Assembly (NCBI RefSeq): GCF_002022275.1
Contig: NZ_MSDF01000062.1
Location: 62,001 to 126,000 of the forward strand
Length of the DNA: 64,000 nt
Reading direction: 5' to 3'
DNA from: Pseudomonas fluorescens
GTDB taxonomy: Bacteria; Pseudomonadota; Gammaproteobacteria; Pseudomonadales; Pseudomonadaceae
Every line of letters begins with the position of its first letter. Within the stretch, counting starts at the first letter, position 1. Shown here piece by piece: positions 25,921 to 34,219 of this stretch. Under the pieces are notes generated by a model. It was not told the DNA's origin, searched no databases, and saw nothing but the letters and a program-made list of their open reading frames with translations. Position numbers and translations under genes: made by a program.

Positions 25921-26737
25921 AAACCCCAACACCCTGCAGGCTGTGATCCTTGACTGGGCCGGCACTGTGGTTGACTTTGGCTCCTTCGCCCCCACGCAGA
26001 TCTTCGTCGAGGCGTTTGCCGAGTTCGATGTGCAAGTCTCTATCGAAGAGGCCCGTGGCCCGATGGGCATGGGCAAGTGGGACCATATCCGCACCCTGTG
26101 CGACCAGCCGCAGGTGGCCGAGCGCTACCGCAAGGCCTTCGGCCGCACACCGACGGACGACGACGTAACCGCGATCTACCAGCGCTTCATGCCGCTGCAG
26201 ATCGAGAAAATCGCCGAGCATTCAGCGTTGATCCCCGGCGCCCTGGACACCATCGCCCGCCTGCGCGTGCAAGGCATCAAGGTCGGTTCCTGCTCCGGCT
26301 ACCCCAAACAAGTGATGGACAAAGTCGTCGCCCTGGCCGCCACCAATGGCTACATCGCCGACCACGTGGTCGCCACCGACGAAGTACCAAATGGCCGCCC
26401 ATGGCCGGCGCAGGCCCTGGCCAATGTGATCGCGCTGGGCATCGATGACGTGGCGGCTTGCGTCAAGGTCGACGACACCGTCCCGGGCATCCTCGAAGGC
26501 CGCCGCGCCGGGATGTGGACGGTGGCCCTGACCTGCTCCGGCAATGCGCTGGGCCTGACTTACGAGCAGTTTCGCGCCCTCGACGCCGCCACACTGGCCA
26601 GCGAGCGCAAGCGCATCGAAGCGATGTTCGAAGGCTCACGCCCGCACTACCTGATCGACACGATCAACGACCTGCCTGCGGTCATCAGCGACATCAATAA
26701 ACGCCTGGCGCGCGGTGAAATGCCGCAAAGCCACTGA
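25910..26737 (+). CDS. phnX: Phosphonoacetaldehyde hydrolase (phosphonatase)
   Basis: The 275-residue HAD-superfamily enzyme cleaves phosphonoacetaldehyde to acetaldehyde and phosphate. The nucleophile is Asp15 in VILDWAGTVVDFG. The Schiff-base lysine is K56 in PMGMGKWDHI, the residue that sets phosphonatases apart from other HAD enzymes. The late acidic motif is VKVDDTVPGI. The start at 25910 lies inside the end of phnW; a longer frame is just overlap. With phnW it releases phosphate and two-carbon units from 2-aminoethylphosphonate. Confidence 0.95.
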   Translation: MNYENPNTLQAVILDWAGTVVDFGSFAPTQIFVEAFAEFDVQVSIEEARGPMGMGKWDHIRTLCDQPQVAERYRKAFGRTPTDDDVTAIYQRFMPLQIEKIAEHSALIPGALDTIARLRVQGIKVGSCSGYPKQVMDKVVALAATNGYIADHVVATDEVPNGRPWPAQALANVIALGIDDVAACVKVDDTVPGILEGRRAGMWTVALTCSGNALGLTYEQFRALDAATLASERKRIEAMFEGSRPHYLIDTINDLPAVISDINKRLARGEMPQSH

Positions 26738-26849
26738 TCGAGGTCAAAACAACGGCACTTGCGCCAGGCGGACCGCTCAAAACCGGCATACAGTTAAAGC
26801 ACTCCATCACAAGAATGGAGGTATGCCCTGATGAGTGAGGAACCCAGCG

Positions 26850-27443
26850 ATGCCGTGGAAAAACTCCGATACACGCTACAGCACCATGTCGATCGCGCTT
26901 CACTGGTTGATGGTGGTGCTGCTGGCGGTGGTTTACGCCTGCATTGAGCTACGCGGCCAGTTCCCCAAAGGCAGTGGCGGGCGCACATTGATCGTCGAAA
27001 TGCACTTCATGTTTGGCCTCACCGTGTTTGTGTTGGTGTGGCTGCGTTTGTTTGCGCGCAGCCTGGGGGTGGCGCCGAAGATCGTGCCCGCGCCGCCACA
27101 ATGGCAAAGCCTGTTGGCCACGCTGATGCACTTTGCGTTGTACGCCTTGATGATCGGCATGCCGATTGCGGGCTGGCTGATTGTCAGCGCCGAGGGGCAT
27201 TCGGTGATGTTCTACGGCATAGAACTGCCGCCGCTGATTGCGGAAAACAAGGCTTTGGCCAAGCAGATTGAAGGCTGGCATGTGCTGTTCGGCAAGGTCG
27301 GTTACTGGCTGATCGGGCTGCATGCGTTGGCGGCGCTGGCACATCACTATGTGCTGCGCGATAACACGGCGATGCGGATGATGCCAGGTGGGAGCGGGCT
27401 TGCCCGCGATAGCGGTGGGTCAGTCGGAAAATCCATTGACTGA
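26850..27443 (+). CDS. Cytochrome b561-family protein with REP-derived C-terminus
   Basis: The 197-residue, four-helix membrane protein has b-haem histidines (IALHWLMV near 20, VEMHFMFGL near 53, HVLFGKVGYWLIGLHALAALAHHY about 140-165). It probably moves electrons between quinol and a periplasmic acceptor. The ATG at 26850 has GAGGAA upstream. The last 17 or so residues (after RMMPGG) and the stop codon lie within REP pair 4, so the tail is encoded by repeat DNA and unlikely to be needed for function. It is not related by operon to the b561 gene at 10864. Confidence 0.86.
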   Translation: MPWKNSDTRYSTMSIALHWLMVVLLAVVYACIELRGQFPKGSGGRTLIVEMHFMFGLTVFVLVWLRLFARSLGVAPKIVPAPPQWQSLLATLMHFALYALMIGMPIAGWLIVSAEGHSVMFYGIELPPLIAENKALAKQIEGWHVLFGKVGYWLIGLHALAALAHHYVLRDNTAMRMMPGGSGLARDSGGSVGKSID

Positions 27444-27475
27444 CATACCGCAATCGCAGGCAAGCCAGCTCCCAC
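27388..27475. repeat. REP inverted pair 4 (overlaps coding sequence)
   Basis: Left arm 27388-27410 (GTGGGAGCGGGCTTGCCCGCG) and right arm 27452-27475 are of mixed subfamily. The left arm and spacer are translated as the end of the upstream cytochrome gene. Confidence 0.88.
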
Positions 27476-27488
27476 ATAGGGTTTTGTG

Positions 27489-28373
27489 CTAGACGGTAAA
27501 GCCTCGGCGGCCTTGCAAGCCGCCGGTGTGGACGAAGATCAGGCGGGTGCCTGGGGCGAAGCGCCCGGCGTCGATCTGTTGTTTAAGCGCCAGCAACGCC
27601 TTGCCGGTGTACAGAGGCTCCAGCGGTAAATCGCAGGCTTGTTCCGTGGTTTGGATAAAGTCCAACAGCTGCGGATCAACCTTGGCAAACCCGCCCCGGC
27701 TGGCATCGAGCAATTCATACCCGCCCTGCACGATGGCCCCTACGTTTTGCGCCACACCATGATCGTCCGGCACCGCCATGGCGCCGTAGACCGGGTGCGC
27801 ACCCGCCTCGGCCAGCGCCAGGCCAGCCAACGTGGTTCCGGTGCCAGCCGCCAGCCACCATCCGTCGTAATCGGTCCAGCCCAGTGCGCTTAACTGCGCA
27901 CGGGCCTGCTCGACCAACACTCCACAGCCCGTCGCCCCTTCGATGCCACCACCGCCTTCAGGCACCGGGTGCAGTTCGGGGTATCGCTCACGCCATGGCT
28001 GCCAGAAACCCGGCTCATGACGCGCGCGGTAGCCGCCATAGCCCAGCCAATGCAGCTGCATGCCGAACGCTTTCAGGTCGAGAACAGTGGGTGTGTCTTG
28101 AGGATGGCCGCGCAGCAGGCCGACGGTAGGGAAATCAAAACGTTTCCCCGCCGCCGCCAGCGCGTGCAGATGGTTGGAGTAAGCGCCGCCCAGGCTGATG
28201 ATGCCTTTGGCCATTTGCGCCTGCGCCAGGTGCCCGGTGAGCTTGAACCACTTGTTGCCGCTGATCAGCGGGTCGATGCGGTCCAGGCGCAACACGGCCA
28301 GCTCGACGCCTTGCAGCCAATCCAGCTGCAAGGGTTCAAGGGGCGCGTGGGGAAGCCAGTCAAATGGACCCAT
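27489..28373 (-). CDS. ACC deaminase / D-cysteine desulfhydrase family PLP enzyme
   Basis: The 294-residue fold-type II PLP enzyme has the PLP lysine in SGNKWFKLTGHL (about residues 38-49), followed by SLGGAYSNHLHALAAAG with the phosphate-binding serine/asparagine. A glycine-rich loop AAGTGTTLAGLALA is near residue 175. The family includes 1-aminocyclopropane-1-carboxylate deaminase and D-cysteine desulfhydrase. Sequence alone does not separate them, and most pseudomonad homologues of this length are thought to be D-cysteine-type. It stands alone between a REP pair and the fadH terminator. Confidence 0.85.
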   Translation of the reverse strand: MGPFDWLPHAPLEPLQLDWLQGVELAVLRLDRIDPLISGNKWFKLTGHLAQAQMAKGIISLGGAYSNHLHALAAAGKRFDFPTVGLLRGHPQDTPTVLDLKAFGMQLHWLGYGGYRARHEPGFWQPWRERYPELHPVPEGGGGIEGATGCGVLVEQARAQLSALGWTDYDGWWLAAGTGTTLAGLALAEAGAHPVYGAMAVPDDHGVAQNVGAIVQGGYELLDASRGGFAKVDPQLLDFIQTTEQACDLPLEPLYTGKALLALKQQIDAGRFAPGTRLIFVHTGGLQGRRGFTV

Positions 28374-28390
28374 CGGGGGTGGTCTGAATG

Positions 28391-28421
28391 AAAAAAGGGG
28401 CGGTAGTCTAACACCGCCCCT
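28391..28421 (-). terminator. Terminator of fadH
   Basis: A perfect stem AAGGGGCGGT / ACCGCCCCTT, read on the reverse strand, is followed by six T. It lies ten bases past the fadH stop codon. Confidence 0.87.
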
Positions 28422-28430
28422 TCTCTCGTC

Positions 28431-30470
28431 TTACAGCTCGGCAGCGAGGCGCGAGCCCTGGTTGATCGCGCGTTTGGCGTCCAGTTCGGCCGCCACGTCG
28501 GCGCCACCGATCAGGTGCACGTTCTGGCCGGCGGCGACCAGGCCGTCCTGCAGTTCGCGCAACGGATCTTGCCCGGCGCAGATGACGATGTTGTCCACTG
28601 CCAGCACTTGAGGCTCACCCTCGGCGCCGATGCGGATGTGCAGGCCTTCATCATCAATCTTCAGGTATTCGACGCTGTTGAGCATCTGCACCTGTTTGTT
28701 CTTCAATCCGGTACGGTGGATCCAGCCGGTGGTCTTGCCCAGACCGTCGCCGACCTTGGAAGCTTTGCGCTGCAGCAGGAACACGTCACGCGCCGGCGCA
28801 TGGGGCTGCGGCTTGATACCGGCCACACCGCCACGGGCTTGCAGCTGGGTGTCGATGCCCCACTCTTTCCAGAACGCGTCGCGGTCCAGGCTGGTGGACA
28901 CGCCCTGATGCACGAGGAATTCCGAGACGTCGAAGCCGATACCGCCGGCGCCAATCACGGCCACGCGCTTGCCCACAGGCTTGCGCTCGAGGATCACGTC
29001 CAGGTAGCTCAACACCTTGGCGTTCTCGACGCCCGGAATCGCTGGAGTGCGCGGCGCGATGCCGGTGGCAAGGATGATCTCGTCATAAGCGCCGGCCTTG
29101 AGTTGCTCCACATCCACGCGGGTGTTGAGGCACACCTCGACGTGGGTGGTCTGCAATTTACGTTTGAAGTAGCGCAGGGTTTCGAAAAACTCTTCCTTGC
29201 CCGGCACACGCTTGGCGATATTGAACTGGCCGCCGATCTCGCTGGCCGAATCGAACAAGGTCACTTGATGGCCGCGCTCAGCCGCCACGGTGGCCGCCGC
29301 CAAGCCCGCAGGGCCAGCGCCGACCACGGCGATTTTCTTGATCTGCTTGACCGGCAAGTAGTTGAGTTCGGTTTCGTAGCACGCCCGCGGGTTGACCAGG
29401 CAGGTGGTCAACTTGCCGCCAAAGGTATGGTCCAGGCAGGCTTGGTTACAGCCGATGCAGGTGTTGATTTCATCGGCACGCCCGGCGGCGGCTTTGTTGA
29501 CGAAGTCCGGGTCGGCGAGAAATGGCCGCGCCATTGAGACCATGTCGGCGTCGCCTTCGGCAAGAATCTGCTCGGCGATTTCCGGGGTGTTGATGCGGTT
29601 GGTGGTGATCAGCGGGATGTTCACCGCGCCGCGCAACTTGGCGGTGACTTTGCTGAACGCACCACGCGGCACTTTGGTGGCGATGGTCGGAATGCGTGCT
29701 TCGTGCCAGCCGATGCCGGTGTTGATGATGGTCGCGCCGGCCTGTTCGATGGCCTTGGCCAGTTGCACGATCTCTTCCCAGGTGCTGCCGCCCTCCACCA
29801 GGTCGAGCATCGACAGGCGGAAGATAATGATGAAATTCGGGCCAACGGCTTCACGTACGCGGCTGACGATTTCTACGGCCAGGCGCATGCGGTTTTCGTA
29901 ACTGCCACCCCAGCGGTCGGTGCGATGGTTGGTGTGCGCCGCGAGGAACTGGTTAATGAAATAACCTTCCGACCCCATGATTTCCACGCCGTCGTACTCA
30001 GCGACCTGGGCCAGCAGCGAGCAGGTCACAAAATCCTGGATCTGCTTCTCGATGCCCTCCTCGTCCAGCTCTTTGGGCTTGAACGGGTTGATCGGCGCCT
30101 GAATCGCGCTCGGTGCGACTTGTTTCGGGCTGTAGGCATAACGGCCGGCATGGAGGATCTGCATGCAAATCTTGCCGCCCGCGGCGTGCACCGCCTGGGT
30201 GACGATTTTGTGCTTTTGCGCCTCTTCGTCGGTGGTCAGCTTGGCTGCACCGGCGTACACGCCGCCCTCATCGTTCGGGCCGATACCCCCGGTGACCATC
30301 AGGCCGACGCCGCCACGGGCGCGTTCGGCAAAGTAGGCCGCCATGCGCTCGAAACCGCCGGGCTTTTCTTCAAGGCCGGTGTGCATCGAGCCCATCAGGG
30401 TGCGGTTGCGCAAGGTGGTAAAACCCAGGTCCAACGGGGCCAGCAGGTGCGGGTAGGCAGCAGCGGTCAT
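28431..30470 (-). CDS. fadH: 2,4-Dienoyl-CoA reductase (NADPH)
   Basis: The 679-residue flavoprotein of the old-yellow-enzyme type removes double bonds from 2,4-dienoyl-CoA during unsaturated fatty-acid beta-oxidation. Its parts are an FMN TIM barrel (about residues 1-330), a 4Fe-4S cluster motif CIGCNQACLDH...CLVNP (about 335-360), and an FAD/NADPH module with GAGPAGLAAATVAAERG and GAGGIGFDVSEFL. The ATG at 30470 has a GGAG site; an in-frame ATG five codons earlier is less likely. It is monocistronic with its own terminator. Confidence 0.95.
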   Translation of the reverse strand: MTAAAYPHLLAPLDLGFTTLRNRTLMGSMHTGLEEKPGGFERMAAYFAERARGGVGLMVTGGIGPNDEGGVYAGAAKLTTDEEAQKHKIVTQAVHAAGGKICMQILHAGRYAYSPKQVAPSAIQAPINPFKPKELDEEGIEKQIQDFVTCSLLAQVAEYDGVEIMGSEGYFINQFLAAHTNHRTDRWGGSYENRMRLAVEIVSRVREAVGPNFIIIFRLSMLDLVEGGSTWEEIVQLAKAIEQAGATIINTGIGWHEARIPTIATKVPRGAFSKVTAKLRGAVNIPLITTNRINTPEIAEQILAEGDADMVSMARPFLADPDFVNKAAAGRADEINTCIGCNQACLDHTFGGKLTTCLVNPRACYETELNYLPVKQIKKIAVVGAGPAGLAAATVAAERGHQVTLFDSASEIGGQFNIAKRVPGKEEFFETLRYFKRKLQTTHVEVCLNTRVDVEQLKAGAYDEIILATGIAPRTPAIPGVENAKVLSYLDVILERKPVGKRVAVIGAGGIGFDVSEFLVHQGVSTSLDRDAFWKEWGIDTQLQARGGVAGIKPQPHAPARDVFLLQRKASKVGDGLGKTTGWIHRTGLKNKQVQMLNSVEYLKIDDEGLHIRIGAEGEPQVLAVDNIVICAGQDPLRELQDGLVAAGQNVHLIGGADVAAELDAKRAINQGSRLAAEL

Positions 30471-30682
30471 GGTACAGCTCCACAACGGATCATCACGGGA
30501 CGTGGAAGGCTCGAATGGCCTGCCATCGGTTTATGTCCCACAGACTAAAAGCCGATTGCCTACCGCTCAATGACTGAAACTCACAACTTATTGATCCAAA
30601 TGCACAGCGCCCCTTGGCAAGCCAGGCCATGGGCCCTACCCTAGTCGGCGAACCCCATTCCCGGTCTGTTGTCTGTTGCCCC

Positions 30683-31813
30683 ATGCGTAAACTTCTAGCG
30701 TTCACCGTCACCATGGCCCTGGTTGCCGCCGTCGCCGCGTATCTGGTCTGGACCCAGGAGCGCCCCGTGGCGCATTACCTGTCGGACCTGCGTATTACCC
30801 TGGCCGTCAATGAAGGCGTACCGGCCGATCGCGGCAACTTGTTGGGCATCCAGCCGGAGCTGTTCCCGGCTGACTATCAGAGTGTGGAACGCCTGCACCT
30901 GAAGCTTGCGGCTTACCTGCAAAAGGCGCGCGACCAAGGGCTGATTAATGCAAAAACGATCGTCGTGCTGCCGGAACATATCGGCACCTTGCTGATGCTC
31001 AGCGGCGAAAAAAACGAGCTGTACCAGTCCATTCACCTTAAGGATGCAATGAACTGGCTGTCGGCCAGTAACCCGTTTTTGTTTGCGCGGGCATGGCTCA
31101 GCGCCACGGGTGATAACCGCACGGACGACGCTTACCTGCGCATGAAAGCCCCCGCGATGGCGCGTGACTATCAGACGCTGTTCGGCGGCCTGGCCAAGGA
31201 ATTTGGGGTCACGCTGGTGGCTGGCTCCATTGCCCTGCCCGACCCCAGCGTAAGCGACGGGCATTTGCAGGTCGGCCATGGCGCGCTGTACAACGCCAGC
31301 ATTGTATTTGGCGCCGACGGTTTGCCGTTGGGCCAGCCGCAACGCCAGTTCTACCCGATCTACGATGAGCGCGGTTTTATTGAGCCGGGTGATGAAAACA
31401 TCGTGAGCGTGGTCGACACCCCGGCCGGGCGCTTGGGCATTCTGATCGGCAGCGACAGCTGGTACCCGGACAACTATCGCAAACTCAATGAACAAGGCGC
31501 GCAACTGGTCGCAGTGCCGGCGTTCGTGACCGGTCGTGACACGTGGGACCGCCCATGGCGCGGCTTTAAAAGCGTGTCCACGCCCACTGAAATCAGCCTC
31601 AAACCCGAAGAACTCAGCGAGGGCGAAGCCTGGCGCCGCCTCACCCTGATCAGCCAACAGCCGATCAGCCACGCCAGTGCCGGCATGAGCGTGTTTCTGC
31701 GTGGCCAGTTCTGGGACCTGGGCACCGCCGGTCACAGCTTTCTGAGCAATAACGGGCAGGTCACCGCCGACAGCGACGCGCGTGGCGCGCGCCTGCTGAA
31801 TATCTGGTTGTAA
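30683..31813 (+). CDS. Nitrilase-superfamily-fold protein lacking the catalytic cysteine
   Basis: The 376-residue protein has an N-terminal membrane anchor (about residues 5-24), so the rest should face the periplasm. The fold resembles carbon-nitrogen hydrolases: VVLPEHIGT fits the catalytic Glu region, and GRLGILIGSDSWYPDNYR fits the ICYDxxFPE region. There the nucleophilic cysteine is glycine (about G256), and the Lys motif reads QRQFYP instead of KxHLxP. Two of three catalytic residues are therefore missing, and amidase activity is unlikely. Four bases separate it from an AraC regulator gene, so the two are probably one transcript. Function unknown. Confidence 0.75.
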   Translation: MRKLLAFTVTMALVAAVAAYLVWTQERPVAHYLSDLRITLAVNEGVPADRGNLLGIQPELFPADYQSVERLHLKLAAYLQKARDQGLINAKTIVVLPEHIGTLLMLSGEKNELYQSIHLKDAMNWLSASNPFLFARAWLSATGDNRTDDAYLRMKAPAMARDYQTLFGGLAKEFGVTLVAGSIALPDPSVSDGHLQVGHGALYNASIVFGADGLPLGQPQRQFYPIYDERGFIEPGDENIVSVVDTPAGRLGILIGSDSWYPDNYRKLNEQGAQLVAVPAFVTGRDTWDRPWRGFKSVSTPTEISLKPEELSEGEAWRRLTLISQQPISHASAGMSVFLRGQFWDLGTAGHSFLSNNGQVTADSDARGARLLNIWL

Positions 31814-31817
31814 CGCC

Positions 31818-32852
31818 GTGAAGCCGGTGCGCCTGGGGGATTTGTCGGTAGGCTTCGTGCAAGCCCTGGCCGACGCCATTCACAGTCACGGCCTGGACCC
31901 GCAGCCCTTGCTGCTGCAATACGGCCTGGACCCGGCGCGCCTCGCCGAAGCGGGCGCACGCTTGTCGATCCCGCGCTATATGCGCCTTGGCCATGCCGCC
32001 ATCCAGTTGACCGGCGACCCGAGCCTGGGTTTGCGCATGGGCCAATTGAGCCGTTTGAGCCAAGCGGGGCTGGCCGGAGTGACCGCAGCGCAAGCGCCCA
32101 ACGTGCGCGAAGCCGCACGCACGCTGACGCGCTTTGAAGCGCTGTACGGCTCCAACTACCGTGGGCAATCGAGTTTCCATGAGGACGCCGAAGGCGCCTG
32201 GCTGCGCTTCTACTCCATCAGCCCGTACAACGCCTACAACCGTTTCGTGGTGGACTCGATCATCGCCGGCTGGCTGCACCAATTGTCGAGCCTGGCCCAG
32301 CAACCGCTGCAGGCCCAGCGCATCGAAATCGAATTTGAAGCGCCGGAGTACAGCGAACACTACAGCGTATTGGGCGACAGCCCTGTGCACTTCGGCGCTG
32401 CCGCCAACCAACTGCGCCTCAACCAGGCGACGCTGGCCCTGCGTAACCCGCAGCACTGCCCAAGCACCTGGCACTTGTTGTTGCAGCTATGTGAAAGGGA
32501 GCTGGAGCAGTTAACCCGCACTCGCAGCCTGCGCGAGCGCATTACCCGGTTGCTCGGGCCGATGCTCAATGGCGGCCGGGAACCCGACCTGGAAGAAGTG
32601 GCGGCACGCTTGAAGCTGCCAACCTGGACGCTGCGCCGCAAACTGGCCGACGAAGGCACTCAGTTTCGCGCAATTCTCAACGATACCCGCCGCGATTTGG
32701 CCATGACCTACATTCGCGACACTGAACTGGCGTTCGGCGAGATCGCCTACTTGCTCGGTTTTGCGTCAGCTCAAGCCTTTCAACGCGCGTTCAGACGGTG
32801 GAACAACCAGACCCCAGGGGAATTTCGCCGCAGTCAGCGGCATTCCGCCTGA
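31818..32852 (+). CDS. AraC-family transcriptional regulator
   Basis: The 344-residue regulator has an N-terminal ligand domain of the OruR/ArgR-like type (about residues 15-200; LLLQYGLDPARLAEAGARL) and a C-terminal double helix-turn-helix (about 235-335). The latter ends with FGEIAYLLGFASAQAFQRAFRRW. It starts with GTG four bases after the nitrilase-like gene, with no clear ribosome site, suggesting translational coupling. Its ligand is unknown; the coupled gene is the best lead. Confidence 0.88.
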   Translation: MKPVRLGDLSVGFVQALADAIHSHGLDPQPLLLQYGLDPARLAEAGARLSIPRYMRLGHAAIQLTGDPSLGLRMGQLSRLSQAGLAGVTAAQAPNVREAARTLTRFEALYGSNYRGQSSFHEDAEGAWLRFYSISPYNAYNRFVVDSIIAGWLHQLSSLAQQPLQAQRIEIEFEAPEYSEHYSVLGDSPVHFGAAANQLRLNQATLALRNPQHCPSTWHLLLQLCERELEQLTRTRSLRERITRLLGPMLNGGREPDLEEVAARLKLPTWTLRRKLADEGTQFRAILNDTRRDLAMTYIRDTELAFGEIAYLLGFASAQAFQRAFRRWNNQTPGEFRRSQRHSA

Positions 32853-32860
32853 AGTCGGTC

Positions 32861-32947
32861 TTACAGCTCGGTGGCGTCATCGGCCGGATCCAGCGGATCC
32901 AATTCAAACGCCTGGTACTCCAGCAGTTCTTCCTGGTAATCGTCCAT
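32861..32947 (-). CDS. Very small acidic protein (28 residues)
   Basis: A short frame with a perfect AAGGAG ribosome site six bases before its ATG. The 28-residue product holds 11 Asp/Glu and no Lys, Arg or His, beginning MDDYQEELLEYQAFEL and ending in a DPLDP...DDATEL tail. Its stop lies nine bases from the end of the convergent AraC gene. A longer frame upstream lacks a ribosome site. I do not recognise a family. The strong initiation site and the extreme composition argue that it is translated. Confidence 0.6.
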   Translation of the reverse strand: MDDYQEELLEYQAFELDPLDPADDATEL

Positions 32948-33071
32948 GGTGGACTCCTTATCTGTTAAAAGCAGTTGCAAGTAAATGACCTGCAAACTCA
33001 GCCTAAAGTGCCGTGATGACGAAAAAATGTCGGCGTCATGACGTTCTTGCACTCACAGATAAAACGTAGCA

Positions 33072-33098
33072 GGGCTGCGGAGATTTATACCGCAGCCC
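33072..33098 (-). terminator. Hairpin downstream of the DUF2242 gene
   Basis: A perfect 9-bp stem GGGCTGCGG / CCGCAGCCC lies just past the stop codon at 33106 on the reverse strand. The T-tract is weak, so it may be a processing or stabilising hairpin instead. Confidence 0.55.
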
Positions 33099-33105
33099 CC
33101 AATAC

Positions 33106-33927
33106 TTAATTCGCCGGAGTCGGCAGGGGCGGGATTGCTTCGGTCGGCGCGGGTAACGCAGGGTCAGTGGGCGCCGGGGCCGTCACGGGCGCTTGCGTCG
33201 GGGCGATCGGAGCGGGCTCAGGCGGCAGCGCAACCGGTTGCGAAACCGCAGGCGCAGGCGCTTCTTCTTTCGGCGCTTCGACCTTCTCAGCAGGCGCAAC
33301 CGGTGCAGCGACCGGTGCAACAGCAGGTTCGGCCTTGGGTTCCGGCACCCCCAATTCAGCCTTGGGCTTCTCGGGAATATGCTCGGCCTTTTTCACTTCC
33401 TGCGGCAGGAACACATCCACCAGCGCGAAGTAACGGTCGTAGAACTTCGGTGCCGAGACGGTCTCGCTCGCCACTTTCACCATCGAGTCATCGGTGGAGC
33501 CAATCGGCATCGACACCGAACCCAGCACGCCCACACCCAGGCTCGCGGAGTTGTTGACCTTTTTCAGCGCGTAGCGATCCTGCAAGGCGTTGGCGAACAT
33601 CGTCGAATGGTTCGAACCTTTACTGCCGTCAGCGGCACACACCACGTTGAAGCTGATCTGCAGGTGAGTTTCGCCGGTCTGCTGGAAGCTTTTGTTACCC
33701 ACGACCAGTTTCGGGTCGCTGCTGGTGATGATGTAACCCTGGCTCAGCAGCGCACGCCGCGCGGCTTCGCACGCAGCGACGTCGCTGACGGGGTAATCAC
33801 GGGAAAACGTGCCGGAATCGTCGAAATTTTCATGTTCATAAATAGCGGTCTTGGGTGACGAGCAGCCCGCGGCGCCCGCCAGCACCAGCGCCAACCCGAG
33901 GCTACGCAAGTGAAATGATGTCGACAT
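33106..33927 (-). CDS. DUF2242 lipoprotein with Pro/Ala-rich tail
   Basis: The 273-residue protein has a lipobox (AGAAGC, Cys about 22) and a conserved domain of about 155 residues resembling DUF2242 (VVGNKSFQQTGETHLQISFNVVCA). A disordered proline/alanine/glutamate-rich tail follows from about residue 185. As a lipoprotein it should sit in the inner or outer membrane facing the periplasm. The tail may span peptidoglycan or bind partners, but no function is known. It is monocistronic. Confidence 0.83.
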   Translation of the reverse strand: MSTSFHLRSLGLALVLAGAAGCSSPKTAIYEHENFDDSGTFSRDYPVSDVAACEAARRALLSQGYIITSSDPKLVVGNKSFQQTGETHLQISFNVVCAADGSKGSNHSTMFANALQDRYALKKVNNSASLGVGVLGSVSMPIGSTDDSMVKVASETVSAPKFYDRYFALVDVFLPQEVKKAEHIPEKPKAELGVPEPKAEPAVAPVAAPVAPAEKVEAPKEEAPAPAVSQPVALPPEPAPIAPTQAPVTAPAPTDPALPAPTEAIPPLPTPAN

Positions 33928-34219
33928 TGAAAATCCTGAGGAAAACGGTCCGGGGCGTATTGTGCAACAGAACGAGGCCTTGGCGCGCGCATTCCTGTCG
34001 GTAAAACGTCACGGCCGTATCAGACGGGGGCTGCAGGAAAAAGCCTCGCGCTCACAGGCTCGATAAACACCCGCAGTTTGGCTGCTGCATGGCGGTTTGA
34101 TGGCCATCGCCACCGCCCTGAGGGCTCGCCACCAGTGCTGAAATGTCATGGAATAAATAACCGCAACGGGACGTTGAAAGTGAACAGAGCAAACAACCGC
34201 ACCTTCAACGAGCGAACTC

